Made by a program: the position numbers and the translations under genes
Shown here: positions 36,048 to 44,927 of the stretch, piece after piece
Position numbering within the stretch: position 1 is the stretch's first letter
Layout: every line of letters begins with the position of its first letter
Assembly (NCBI GenBank): GCA_002928735.1
Contig: PERL01000009.1
Coordinates: forward strand, 62,001 to 126,000
Length of the DNA stretch: 64,000 nt
Reading direction: 5' to 3'
From: Hyphomicrobium sp.
GTDB lineage: Bacteria; Pseudomonadota; Alphaproteobacteria; Rhizobiales; Hyphomicrobiaceae
The notes under the pieces: generated by a model
Databases searched by the model: none
What the model was told of the DNA's origin: nothing
The model's input: only the letters and a program-made list of their open reading frames with translations

Positions 36048-36553
36048 GCCTGGGGTTCGTCGCGCGCCTGTGCTTTCATCAGCCGGTCGAGCGCGTCCTT
36101 CTCTTCCGCGCTAAGCGGCGCAGCAGATGCTTCGGAAACAGCCGGGCGAGCCCGCATGCCACGTACCACGACGGCCAACGCACCCAGCAGCGCAAGCATC
36201 GGCGCCAGCCACAAAAGCATGGTGTGCGTGTTCATCGGCGGTTTCAACAGTACGAAATCACCATACCGTGCCACGACATAGTCGATGACCTGCGCGTCCG
36301 TATCTCCAGCCACAAGCCGCTCGCGCACGAGCACCCGCAAGTCCTTCGCCAACGGCGCATCGCTGTCGTCGATCGACTGATTTTGACAAACGAGGCACCG
36401 AAGCCCCGTTGAAAGGCCGCGTGCGCGCTTCTCCAACGCGGGATCGGACAACACCTCATCAGGCTGAACGGCCCAAGCCGGCGATCCGCCGATCCCCGCG
36501 CCCGCAACGGCTATCATGAGCGCACAAAGAACTGCCCGCCACGCATGTGCCAT
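36044..36553 (-). CDS. ccmH: Cytochrome c maturation protein CcmH/CycL
   Basis: 169 residues: signal sequence, the thiol motif LRCLVCQNQSI near residues 50-60 (Cys pair reduces apocytochrome CxxCH), a helical domain DLRVLVRERLVAGDTDAQVI and YVVARYGDFVLLKPP, one membrane helix and an acidic/basic tail. Last gene of the cycHJKL run, six bases after ccmF. Confidence 0.95.
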   Translation of the reverse strand: MAHAWRAVLCALMIAVAGAGIGGSPAWAVQPDEVLSDPALEKRARGLSTGLRCLVCQNQSIDDSDAPLAKDLRVLVRERLVAGDTDAQVIDYVVARYGDFVLLKPPMNTHTMLLWLAPMLALLGALAVVVRGMRARPAVSEASAAPLSAEEKDALDRLMKAQARDEPQA

Positions 36554-36558
36554 CGTCG

Positions 36559-38541
36559 CTACTCCGCCGGGACGGCGGTCGGCCGGGAACGGGCCCGCTG
36601 CGGCGCACCCACCCGCAACCGCCGGTCACTGAGTGACACAGCCCCGCCGATAAACATGATCACCGCACCGATCCAGATCAAACGCACCAGCGGATGGAAG
36701 TAGAGCCGCAACGCCACCCCGCCGCTCGGCTGTTCATCACCCAGCGCAACATAAAGGTCGCCGGTCCACGCGGCATAGATCCCGGCCTCAGTCGTCGGCT
36801 GCGGCGGCGCGTTGTAGAGCCGCTTGGACGGCAGCAATGTCGTCACCGGCGCGCCGTCGCGCGTCACCTCGAACGTCGCAATCTGCTCCGAGTAATTCGG
36901 CCCCTTGGTCGGCTGAATTCCCTTGAACAACAGGTCATAGCCGGCCACTTCCGCCCGTTCGCCGGGCTTCAGCGCCACGATCTTCTCGGTCTGATAGGCG
37001 CTCGTACCCACGATGCCGAGCACCATGATGCCGATGCCCGCGTGCGCCAGTGCGGTGCCGTAAGCCGACCGCGGCAGGCTCACGACACGTCGCAGGAATT
37101 CTGCCTGCGAGACGTCGCCAAAACGTGCCCGGCTAAGCAAATCAGTCACCGCGCCGAACAGGACAAACAGCCCAAGTGCCGCGCAGATCGGTGCCAGCCA
37201 CGGCCCCGGTCCCGTCATCGCCGCAACCACAACCGTGAACAACACGGCGAGGCCACCCGCAAACGCCAGCCGCTGCGCCACCCCCCGCAGATCGCCCCGT
37301 TTCCAAGCCAGCAACGGACCAAATGGCATGGCGAACAGCAAGGGCATCATCAGCGGGATGAACGTCATATTGAAGAACGGCGGCCCGACCGAGATCTTCT
37401 CCCCCGTGATACCTTCCAGCGCCAGCGGATAAAGCGTCCCCACCAGCACCGTCGCGCACGAGACCGACAGCAGCACATTGTTGAGAACGAGGCTGCCCTC
37501 GCGGCTGATCGGCGCGAACAAACCGCCCTGCCGGAGCGCCCCCGCCCGCCACGCGAACAATGCCAGCGCCCCGCCTGTAAAGAACATCATGATCGACAGG
37601 ATCACAATCCCGCGATCCGGATCGACAGCGAACGCATGCACCGACGTCAGCACGCCCGAGCGCACCAGGAACGTCCCCATCAGCGACAGCGAGAACGTGA
37701 GGATCGCCAGCAAGATGGTCCAGACCTTCAGCGCCTCGCGCTTCTCCATAACGAGCGCGGAATGCAGCAACGCCGTACCAGCCAACCACGGCATGAACGA
37801 CGCATTCTCGACCGGATCCCAAAACCACCAGCCCCCCCAGCCAAGCTCGTAGTAAGCCCACCACGAACCCATCGCGATGCCGAGCGTCAGGCACATCCAA
37901 GCAGCTAACGTCCACGGCCGCACCCAGCGTGCCCAGGCCGCATCGATACGCCCCTCGATCAGCGCCGCAACCGCGAACGAAAATGCCATCGAGAACCCGA
38001 CATAGCCCGCATAAAGAAACGGCGGATGGAACGCGAGCGCCGGATCCTGCAAAATCGGATTAAGCCCCCGCCCATCGAACGGCGCTGGATCCACGCGCTC
38101 GAACGGGTTCGATGTGAACAGCATGAACAGCAAAAACGCGACTGCGATAGAGGCTTGAACGCCGAGCACGTTGGCACGCAGCGTCGCGGGCAGGTTCCGC
38201 CCGAACACCGCCACCGCTGAACCGAACAACCCGAGGATCAACACCCACAGGAGCATCGAGCCCTCGTGGTTCCCCCACACGCCCGATATCCGATAGATCA
38301 GCGGCTTTTCCGAATGCGAGTTGTCCACGACATTCAATACGGAAAAGTCCGACGTCACGAACGCATGCGTCAGCGCCAGAAATGAAACGATGAGCAGTCC
38401 AAACTGCGTGACGGCCGCGCTGTCGCCGAACGCCATCAGACGGGCATCGCGAACATGCGCGCCCCACATCGGCACCGCCATCTGCGCGATGGCAACAGCC
38501 AGCGCGAGGATCAGCGTGAAGTGTCCGATCTCGGCAATCAT
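36559..38541 (-). CDS. ccmF: Heme lyase CcmF/CycK
   Basis: 660-residue polytopic membrane protein with about 15 helices. It carries the tryptophan-rich WWD heme-handling motif GWGGWWFWDPVENASF at residues 234-249 and the conserved WGNHEGSMLLWV. With CcmH and CcmI it transfers heme from CcmE to apocytochrome c in the periplasm. Starts 33 bases after ccmE; six bases before ccmH. Confidence 0.96.
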   Translation of the reverse strand: MIAEIGHFTLILALAVAIAQMAVPMWGAHVRDARLMAFGDSAAVTQFGLLIVSFLALTHAFVTSDFSVLNVVDNSHSEKPLIYRISGVWGNHEGSMLLWVLILGLFGSAVAVFGRNLPATLRANVLGVQASIAVAFLLFMLFTSNPFERVDPAPFDGRGLNPILQDPALAFHPPFLYAGYVGFSMAFSFAVAALIEGRIDAAWARWVRPWTLAAWMCLTLGIAMGSWWAYYELGWGGWWFWDPVENASFMPWLAGTALLHSALVMEKREALKVWTILLAILTFSLSLMGTFLVRSGVLTSVHAFAVDPDRGIVILSIMMFFTGGALALFAWRAGALRQGGLFAPISREGSLVLNNVLLSVSCATVLVGTLYPLALEGITGEKISVGPPFFNMTFIPLMMPLLFAMPFGPLLAWKRGDLRGVAQRLAFAGGLAVLFTVVVAAMTGPGPWLAPICAALGLFVLFGAVTDLLSRARFGDVSQAEFLRRVVSLPRSAYGTALAHAGIGIMVLGIVGTSAYQTEKIVALKPGERAEVAGYDLLFKGIQPTKGPNYSEQIATFEVTRDGAPVTTLLPSKRLYNAPPQPTTEAGIYAAWTGDLYVALGDEQPSGGVALRLYFHPLVRLIWIGAVIMFIGGAVSLSDRRLRVGAPQRARSRPTAVPAE

Positions 38542-38574
38542 GCGTCTCTCCCCTTATCAGTCCAACGGACTGTT

Positions 38575-39039
38575 TCAGTATCCCGTGCCGCTCTTGTGCT
38601 GCGCGCCGGGACCGAGCTTAACGCCCTTTTCTTCCAGCGATTTGGCGACTTCCGGAGGCATGTAGTTTTCATCGTGCTTGGCCAGCACCGTATCGGCGAC
38701 AAACGAACCGTCCGGCCCGAGCTTGCCTTCCGTCACAACGCCCTGCCCCTCGCGGAACAGATCCGGCAGAATGCCGGTATACGACACATTCACCTTCGCC
38801 AGCGTGTCTGTTACTGCAAATTGCACCGTCGTGCCCTGCCCGCGCTGCACCGATCCTTCGGCGACCAGCCCACCCAGCCGGAAGCGCTTGCCCGCCTCGA
38901 TCTTCTTCTCGGCAATGTCACTCGGCGTATGAAAGAACACGATGCTCTCACGGAACGCGAACATGACCAGCACGGCTGCGATCGAAAGGATCACAACACC
39001 CGAGCCGATGAGAAATCCGCGCCGCTGCTTGCGTGTCAT
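38575..39039 (-). CDS. ccmE: Heme chaperone CcmE/CycJ
   Basis: 154 residues: N-terminal membrane anchor ([20 protein letters not shown]) and a periplasmic beta-barrel with the heme-binding His in [14 protein letters not shown] near 130. The start overlaps the ccmI stop (ATGA). The C-terminal [10 protein letters not shown] tail is ordinary. Confidence 0.96.
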   Translation of the reverse strand: MTRKQRRGFLIGSGVVILSIAAVLVMFAFRESIVFFHTPSDIAEKKIEAGKRFRLGGLVAEGSVQRGQGTTVQFAVTDTLAKVNVSYTGILPDLFREGQGVVTEGKLGPDGSFVADTVLAKHDENYMPPEVAKSLEEKGVKLGPGAQHKSGTGY

Positions 39040-40205
39040 TTCTTGCCTTCGCCTTTCGCCGCGCTTTCGATGCCCATCTCGGCCGCAGCCTTGTTCACCT
39101 GCTCCAGCGCCCCCGCGTCCGCGCCGAGCGCCTGCCGGGCATCTGTCAGCGCCTTCGCCGCATCGTCCTTGCGGCCCAGCACACTATACGACCGCATGAG
39201 CTGAACCCAACCCGCCGGATCTTTCCCGTCGGCTTGCAGCCGCGCCGCCAAGCGCGCCACCATGCCTTCGATCATCGCCTGCTGATCCGCCGGCGACGAG
39301 GGAATCTCCACCGATCCTCCGGGCGCCGTCCCCGGCGCCAAACGCGGACCCGGCGGTGGCACCGCCTCGCCACGAGCCAACTTTTCTACGGCGGAAATAC
39401 GAACCTCGATCGCTTCCTTCATGGCGGGCGACATCTGCGGAGCCGCCAACAGCCCGCGATAGTCGCTGAGTGCCTTGTCGAATTGCCCGTCCTGCTCGTT
39501 GGCGAGCGCCAGCCACATCCGCGCATCCACCCGCCCCGGCTCCGCCGAAAGCAACCGCTCGGCCGCAAGCTTCGCGTTCGCGTTCACGATGCCGTTGTTC
39601 GCCAGGATCTCGGACTGCGCAAACCCCGCCAGCCGCTTCGGCGTCTCACCCAGCAACCGGTTCGCATTAGCGAAGGCCTCCGCCGCCTGACCATACCGCT
39701 CCATACGCAGATAAATCGGCGCGATAACATCCCAGCCATTGCCGTCTTCTGGCGCCGCTCGCAGCCGCTCCTCAACCCGCGCGACCATGGCATCGACCTG
39801 ATTGCGCGCGGCGTCTTCCCGCGTCCGCCCCTCGTGCGGCAGGTTCGGCAACCCCGGCGAACCAAGCGAAACGTAAAGCGCCAACGCCACCACCGGGATC
39901 GCGATCGTCGCGGCACCGAGGATGCGCTCCGAACCTGTTCCCCGCCCGGCGGCGTTTCCCGGACCATCCACGACGGCTGCACGGCTAAGCAATCGCCGGC
40001 CGACTTCAGCCCGCGCCGACTCCGCTTCCGCGGCTGAAAGCAGTCCGCGGCTCAGATCGAGATCGATTTGCTGGAGTTGATCGGCATATACCGCGACATC
40101 GGCCTTGGCCGCACCCGCAACGTCCGCTTCGCCCCGCCGGTAGCCGCGCAGCAGCAGACCGACAACCCCTGCGGTTAGAACAGACAGAACAACCCAGAGA
40201 AGCAT
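39036..40205 (-). CDS. ccmI: Cytochrome c maturation protein CcmI/CycH
   Basis: 389 residues: two N-terminal membrane helices flanking a short leucine-zipper-like loop ([20 protein letters not shown]), then a TPR-rich periplasmic domain ([55 protein letters not shown]) that holds apocytochrome c. The ATG at 40205 ([13 protein letters not shown]) places the first helix at the N-terminus as in the family. First gene of the cycHJKL block. Confidence 0.93.
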   Translation of the reverse strand: MLLWVVLSVLTAGVVGLLLRGYRRGEADVAGAAKADVAVYADQLQQIDLDLSRGLLSAAEAESARAEVGRRLLSRAAVVDGPGNAAGRGTGSERILGAATIAIPVVALALYVSLGSPGLPNLPHEGRTREDAARNQVDAMVARVEERLRAAPEDGNGWDVIAPIYLRMERYGQAAEAFANANRLLGETPKRLAGFAQSEILANNGIVNANAKLAAERLLSAEPGRVDARMWLALANEQDGQFDKALSDYRGLLAAPQMSPAMKEAIEVRISAVEKLARGEAVPPPGPRLAPGTAPGGSVEIPSSPADQQAMIEGMVARLAARLQADGKDPAGWVQLMRSYSVLGRKDDAAKALTDARQALGADAGALEQVNKAAAEMGIESAAKGEGKK

Positions 40206-40345
40206 GCCGGATCCAGGTCCAGTGTGAAGATGACTGGGAATAGGTGCACCCCAGGCGCGAGACAAGGGCCAAACCCCATTAAGCCCTTCTGTCGCGGCCG
40301 GAATTGCGCCGCCATCACGTAAATGTCCTTAACGGATCGCCCAAA

Positions 40346-40385
40346 CAAGAAAAAGCCGCCGGAGCCCCAAGGCTCCGGCGGCTCT
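40346..40385 (-). terminator. Rho-independent terminator of the glycine-zipper gene
   Basis: On the minus strand: AGCCGCCGGAGCC - TTGG - GGCTCCGGCGGCT followed by TTTTTCTT. Thirteen perfect stem pairs downstream of the 40411-40881 stop codon. Confidence 0.85.
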
Positions 40386-40410
40386 TATCTGGCATCGATG
40401 ACGCTGGACC

Positions 40411-40881
40411 TTATGTTACGTTCGTCCAGGTGCCATCCGGATTGCGGCAAGCCGTGCCCGTCATCGCCTGCGGACGGCCATCAATATAGATCTTATGGGT
40501 GTAATCGCGGCAATCCGCGCCAGCCCGCTTATACGGACGGCTCGGCACCACCTCGCCATAACGGCCATTGTCAGGATTGCGCCACTGCTTGGCGACACCC
40601 GACTGTCCCCGTTCCAGGGCGTCGAACTCGGCCTGCTGCGCCAGCATCCGATCCTGTTGATCCATCGTCCGGCCAATCTCGCTGCCGACAATGCCGCCGA
40701 TCACCGCGCCAATCGCCGTCGCAGCCACCCGGCCCGAACCCTTGCCCACCTGATTGCCGAGAATACCGCCTGCAAGCGCGCCAACGGCCAGACCCGTATC
40801 CGCCTTGTTCGGCCCTTCGCCGCTGCAGCCCGCAACGAGTGCAGGGATGACAGCCAGAGCCAGATAGCGCGAGAAGCGCAT
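40411..40881 (-). CDS. Glycine-zipper outer-membrane lipoprotein (17 kDa antigen type)
   Basis: 156 residues: signal with lipobox LVAGCS near 19, glycine-zipper 2TM segment LAVGALAGGILGNQVG...AIGAVIGGIVGSEIG, then a soluble domain with two Cys (GADCRDYTHKIYIDG, TACRNPDGTWT). It matches the Rickettsia 17 kDa surface antigen family. The ATG at 40881 begins the signal peptide; the longer frame is unlikely. Confidence 0.88.
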   Translation of the reverse strand: MRFSRYLALAVIPALVAGCSGEGPNKADTGLAVGALAGGILGNQVGKGSGRVAATAIGAVIGGIVGSEIGRTMDQQDRMLAQQAEFDALERGQSGVAKQWRNPDNGRYGEVVPSRPYKRAGADCRDYTHKIYIDGRPQAMTGTACRNPDGTWTNVT

Positions 40882-41028
40882 CGAGAATCCCCTTTGAAAC
40901 CAGTGCTCAGCCCGGGAGTTACGACACCCCCGCAATTTGGGCAAGACGCAGCCAAGTCTATTCCAGAGGATTACCATGGGGATTCGGGCGAAAGTTCGAC
41001 TCCTGTGGCCCCCAATCGCACAAGTCCC

Positions 41029-42414
41029 TCACCCCGCGGCCGGAAGATCGAGCCGCGCCTCCAGGCCACCAAGATCGCTGCCACCGAGCACCAGCCGCCC
41101 CCGGTACTGCCCCGCCAAATCGGTCACGATCGAAAGGCCAAGTCCCGAACCTGGCTTGGTTTCATCCAACCGCAACCCCCGCTTGCCGAGTTTAGCCCGC
41201 TGCTCTGGCGGCAACCCCGGCCCGTCGTCCGCCACCGTCAGAACGAGTCGCCGGCCGGCGCGCGGCTCGGATCCCGGCTCCACGGCAATCACCAGACTCA
41301 CCCGGCTCCGCGCCCATTTGCAGGCATTGTCGAGGAGGTTGCCCACCATCTCTTCCAGATCCTGCTTCTCGCCCTGGAACTTCGCATCCGCCGGACACTG
41401 AAGATCGATTTTGATTTCCCGGTCCCTGTTGATCCGCTCCAGCGCCCGCACGATGGGCTCTATCACCGGCCTAACCTCCGTCGCCCGGCCGATCACGCCG
41501 GTCCGCGCCGCCATCCGCGCCCGCTCGAGATAGAGGTTGATCTGATCGCGCATCAACTCCGCTTGCTCGACCACCTTGGTGCCAACCAGCCCCTTATCCT
41601 CGCGGGCCTCGTTGGTGATGACCGCCAGCGGGGTCTTCAAGGCATGCGCCAGATTGCCGACCTGCGTCCGCGCACGGTCCACGATGTCTTGATTGGATTG
41701 GATGAGCGCATTGAGTTCGCTCTGCAGCGGTTCGATTTCCGCGGGCAGCGTCCCATCAAGCCGCATCGCGTCGCCGGATCGAATGGCCGCCAGACCTTTC
41801 TCGATCCGCTGCAACGGCAACAGCCCGAAGCGAACCTGAAACAGGGTCGCCGTCACCAGCCCAAGCCCCGTCAGCGCCAGCGCGATCGAAAGCCGGGTGC
41901 GAAAGTTGCGATTGCGCGTTTCCAGCCACGCGATGGGCCCGGCCACGCTGACAGCATAGCGCGGTGCATTATCCTGGTGCCCCTTGGTATCCACGATCTC
42001 AATCACGCGGATGGGCTCGCCCAGCGGCCCCTTGGTGTTCATCCACCGTTGTCCGAGACGGTCCGGAGCGACTTTGGCCTCAAAGGGAGACGGAAGCGTC
42101 GCAGTCGCCAGCGAGGCTGACACAAGTTGCAACGAATTGCCTGGATCGAGCGGCTTGATCTGCCAGTACCAGCCCGACTGCGTTTCCTCAAACAGCGGCT
42201 CGTACCGGTTCAGCGGCGCGACCGGATCCGACCCGCCACTCAAAAGCGCATCGACCGCAATCGAATTGACAAGCTTTTCCAAGCGCTGATCGAAGCTCGC
42301 CTGCACATCCTCGCTATAGAGCCTGAAAATCACAAAGCCAGCGATCGGCAGCACCACTGCAAGCCAAGCTGCCGACGTCGCGATCAGCCGGAACGCGAGC
42401 GAGTCAAACCGCAT
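41029..42414 (-). CDS. Two-component sensor histidine kinase (PhoQ-like)
   Basis: 461 residues: N-terminal membrane helix (ATSAAWLAVVLPIAGFVIFR), periplasmic domain of about 150 residues, second helix near 178-198, HAMP-like linker, H-box GNLAHALKTPLAVITNEA, N-box GNLLDNACKWA, G1 ADDGPGLP and G2 GSGLGLSI. The ALKTPL H-box and layout are those of alphaproteobacterial PhoQ-like kinases. The start overlaps the regulator's end by 11 bases. The periplasmic signal is not evident. Confidence 0.92.
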   Translation of the reverse strand: MRFDSLAFRLIATSAAWLAVVLPIAGFVIFRLYSEDVQASFDQRLEKLVNSIAVDALLSGGSDPVAPLNRYEPLFEETQSGWYWQIKPLDPGNSLQLVSASLATATLPSPFEAKVAPDRLGQRWMNTKGPLGEPIRVIEIVDTKGHQDNAPRYAVSVAGPIAWLETRNRNFRTRLSIALALTGLGLVTATLFQVRFGLLPLQRIEKGLAAIRSGDAMRLDGTLPAEIEPLQSELNALIQSNQDIVDRARTQVGNLAHALKTPLAVITNEAREDKGLVGTKVVEQAELMRDQINLYLERARMAARTGVIGRATEVRPVIEPIVRALERINRDREIKIDLQCPADAKFQGEKQDLEEMVGNLLDNACKWARSRVSLVIAVEPGSEPRAGRRLVLTVADDGPGLPPEQRAKLGKRGLRLDETKPGSGLGLSIVTDLAGQYRGRLVLGGSDLGGLEARLDLPAAG

Positions 42415-43075
42415 CGCCGCCCGGACCCATGCGATAGCCGAGCCCGCGCACCGTTTCGATCACATCGTTGGGCAACTTTTTGCGCAGCCGGCCGACGAAA
42501 ACTTCAATCGTGTTGCTGTCCCGGTCGAAATCCTGCTCGTAGAGATGTTCGACAAGTTCAGTCCGCGACACCACGCGGCCACTATGATGCATCAGGTACG
42601 CAAGCAGTCGGTACTCGTGTGACGTCAGCTTCACCTGCTGTCCGTTGCACGTCACCCGCGAAGATTTCGTATCAAGCCGCACCGGCCCGCATTCGATTTC
42701 GCTCTTGGCGTGACCGGTGGCCCGCCGCACCTGCGCTCGCACACGTGCCAGCAGTTCTTCCATGTGGAAGGGCTTGGCCACATAGTCGTCAGCGCCCGCA
42801 TCCATACCGGAGACCTTGTCGCTCCAGCGGTCGCGCGCCGTCAAAATAATAACCGGCATCACGCGGTTCGATCTGCGCCAGTTTTCAAGAACCGAGATCC
42901 CGTCCTTCTTCGGCAGACCAAGATCGAGGATCACAAGATCATAGGGCTCCGTGTCACCGAGAAAGTGCCCTTCCTCCCCGTCGAATGCGGTGTCGACCGC
43001 ATAGCCGGCGTCACCCAGCGCGCGCGCCAATTGCCGGTTGAGGTCTTTGTCGTCTTCGACCACCAGAATGCGCAC
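42404..43075 (-). CDS. Two-component response regulator (PhoP-like, OmpR family)
   Basis: 223 residues: receiver domain MRILVVEDDKDLNRQLARAL with phospho-Asp in LVILDLGLPKKDG near 51, switch residues ILTAR and AKPFHMEE, winged helix (LTSHEYRLLAYLMHHSGRVV, NTIEVFVGRLRKKLPN, VIETVRGLGYRMG). Partner of the kinase downstream. It lies downstream of a PepSY gene on the same strand, an arrangement known for PhoPQ-like systems. Confidence 0.93.
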   Translation of the reverse strand: MRILVVEDDKDLNRQLARALGDAGYAVDTAFDGEEGHFLGDTEPYDLVILDLGLPKKDGISVLENWRRSNRVMPVIILTARDRWSDKVSGMDAGADDYVAKPFHMEELLARVRAQVRRATGHAKSEIECGPVRLDTKSSRVTCNGQQVKLTSHEYRLLAYLMHHSGRVVSRTELVEHLYEQDFDRDSNTIEVFVGRLRKKLPNDVIETVRGLGYRMGPGGDAV

Positions 43076-43195
43076 GGGGGACCGTCTCTCACGTCTCTAA
43101 AGTTGCAGGGCCGCCCAACGCGACCGACAGCAATTATAGAGAGGAATACGGCGTTTCCTAGTGTTCTGGTCAGCCACGAGCCACAGATGCGTTTC

Positions 43196-43498
43196 CTAGC
43201 GGGCGAACGGCTCTTTGGCGTCCACATAGACCGGCGCATGCTTTCCGCCCGGCCCGCGGACGAGCAGCCGGTACACCCAGCGCTGCCCCTGCTGGCACAG
43301 CGTCACTTTCACGACATCGCCCTTTATTCTGCCTTGCGCGAGCCCCGTCACGGCTTCGACCGTAGCCAGCCGCTCTTCCTTGACCACCGGCCGCGCCGTC
43401 GACCAATCCTCGATGCACAACTCCGCAGCCGTCGCGGACGACGCTCCGCCAGCAACAGCGAATGCTGCAACAAAGCCAAAATGAATGAAACCAAACAT
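43196..43498 (-). CDS. Small PepSY-type periplasmic protein
   Basis: 100 residues: signal sequence MFGFIHFGFVAAFAVAGGAS and one PepSY-like fold (ERLATVEAVTGLAQGRIKGD, VVKVTLCQQGQRWVYRLLVR, HAPVYVDAKEPF). PepSY proteins often modulate peptidases or histidine kinases in the envelope. It is the first gene before the PhoP-like regulator (120-base gap), which suggests that role. The ATG at 43498 is preferred over a longer frame without a signal. Confidence 0.75.
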   Translation of the reverse strand: MFGFIHFGFVAAFAVAGGASSATAAELCIEDWSTARPVVKEERLATVEAVTGLAQGRIKGDVVKVTLCQQGQRWVYRLLVRGPGGKHAPVYVDAKEPFAR

Positions 43499-43580
43499 GG
43501 GGCAGGGCCGAGCCTTTGGAGATGACAGCCCTGACCCTATAGCATTGCCCTGAACCGGGCATGAATGGGGAAGTGCCGGC

Positions 43581-43853
43581 CTAAAGCCGCACATTCATCT
43601 CACGCCGCACCAGCGGTGACGTCGCTCGCGCGCGGCCGTAGAGTGTCATCAGTGTGCCGAGCACGCCCATGATCGCCTGCACGATTGATCCGACATCGCT
43701 CCCGATCTGCCGGACAGCATCGCCCGTGATGTCAATCCCAATCAACGGCCCGAGCGTCGGCAGAATGGCCGCCGCAGCCGTCACGAATGCGCCCCACACG
43801 GTAAGCGAATGTCCCCACCACTTCGTGGCCGGTGCTCCGGTCTCAGTCGTCAT
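43581..43853 (-). CDS. Possible in-frame internal holin reading of the lysis gene
   Basis: ATG at 43853, in frame inside the lysis gene, would give a 90-residue holin-like protein (MTTETGAPATKWWGHSLTVW..., two to three hydrophobic helices, basic end RREMNVRL). GGAG lies nine bases upstream, inside the Ser/Asn-rich linker SSSSNNGDDH. Either the linker simply joins the domains, or the gene makes both a fusion and a free holin. The start signal is real in the sequence; its use is inference. Confidence 0.5.
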   Translation of the reverse strand: MTTETGAPATKWWGHSLTVWGAFVTAAAAILPTLGPLIGIDITGDAVRQIGSDVGSIVQAIMGVLGTLMTLYGRARATSPLVRREMNVRL

Positions 43854-44918
43854 GTGATCATCTCCGTTGTTAGAGCTGGAAGAGACACCAGGCTGTAGGT
43901 TGGGTCGCTCCACCAAAGCCGCCGCCAAGGCCGCAGCCTTTGTCGCCTTCACGCGATTGAGCCACCCGCGTCCGAACCGCCAGAAGTGCGGCAGCGCGCG
44001 ATACCGCTCCTCGCGCAGCATGGCGTAGCGCGCGATCACGGCGGCGATGTCCGCCCGCCCAATCGCCCGCCGCGTGATCGGCCCAATTTCGCCATCCGCT
44101 TCGACATGCACCGCCCGCTGCATCAATCGGATCGCCCCGCCGACCCCATGATTGACAGCCGCATCAAAGTGCATCAGGTCCAATCCAGGGAGCATGTCCG
44201 CGCAACCTGCCGGTGACCAATACCGCGTGTGATAAATCGCCCGCACGGTCTCCGGCGCGATGGCGCGCAATTGGGCCACGAGCCCCGCGCGCGACGACCC
44301 ATCCAGCGTCCGCCCCACGTGCGTCGCATACGTCCTCAGCGTGATGCCGAAGTTCGTCGGCCCGCCCGGGTCGTACGGATCGTTGCTGAACCCGCCTTCC
44401 ATTTTTAGAACATGTGCGAGCGCCGCCTCGAACCGCGCATCGCTATCCGCCGACTGGACAACCGGCGGAGCACCCGTTTGCGTTACCTCGTTCGGCCACC
44501 GCAATGCCAGCAGCCGCGACCGCGCGAAGGCCTGCACCGTCACCGCGTTGCTCTGATTTCCGCCGAGCAGATAAATCGCATCATCTGTTTCGCCGACGAC
44601 GAAGCCCACATGCCCCAGCGCCGGATCGCTCCCGCGCGTCAGCACCGCCACCGCGCCCAACCGCGGTGTCTCGATCCCCGTGCCCCACGTCACATATGAG
44701 CGAGCGCGCAACGAGCGCGTCGAGCGCCGCCCCGTCCGCTCCAGCATGGCGCCCAGAAACGCCGCGCACCACGCCGTCTCATCATCCTTGATCGCCGCGT
44801 GCCCCGCCTCCCGGAAATAGCCGACGATGCGCGCATTATCCGCGCCGCCCGCGATCTCCTTTTGCCCAAGCTCCCGCCACGCCGCGGCAAGCCACGGCGG
44901 CTGATCCTGCATCGACAT
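43581..44918 (-). CDS. Phage/GTA lysis protein: peptidase + GH108 muramidase + holin-like tail
   Basis: 445 residues in three parts. (1) About 5-145: TIGR02594-type NlpC/P60-like domain with TAWCAAFLGAML (Cys51) and ALGHVGFVVG (His near 102). (2) About 160-345: GH108 muramidase with catalytic Glu in LKMEGGFSNDPYDPGGPTNF, WSPAGCADMLPGLDLMHFDA and a C-terminal PG_binding_3-like part (RAVHVEADGEIGPITRRA). (3) About 356-445: a holin-like segment with hydrophobic helices (GAFVTAAAAILPTLGPLIGI, IMGVLGTLMTLYGR). It follows gp15 by nine bases. RcGTA uses an endolysin and a holin from separate genes; here they appear fused. Confidence 0.85.
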   Translation of the reverse strand: MSMQDQPPWLAAAWRELGQKEIAGGADNARIVGYFREAGHAAIKDDETAWCAAFLGAMLERTGRRSTRSLRARSYVTWGTGIETPRLGAVAVLTRGSDPALGHVGFVVGETDDAIYLLGGNQSNAVTVQAFARSRLLALRWPNEVTQTGAPPVVQSADSDARFEAALAHVLKMEGGFSNDPYDPGGPTNFGITLRTYATHVGRTLDGSSRAGLVAQLRAIAPETVRAIYHTRYWSPAGCADMLPGLDLMHFDAAVNHGVGGAIRLMQRAVHVEADGEIGPITRRAIGRADIAAVIARYAMLREERYRALPHFWRFGRGWLNRVKATKAAALAAALVERPNLQPGVSSSSNNGDDHMTTETGAPATKWWGHSLTVWGAFVTAAAAILPTLGPLIGIDITGDAVRQIGSDVGSIVQAIMGVLGTLMTLYGRARATSPLVRREMNVRL

Positions 44919-44927
44919 TGTATGCCC

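Noticed and set aside
36694-37908. Plus-strand open frame opposite ccmF
   Set aside because: Same Arg/His/Gln-rich shadow composition; ccmF on the other strand is certain.
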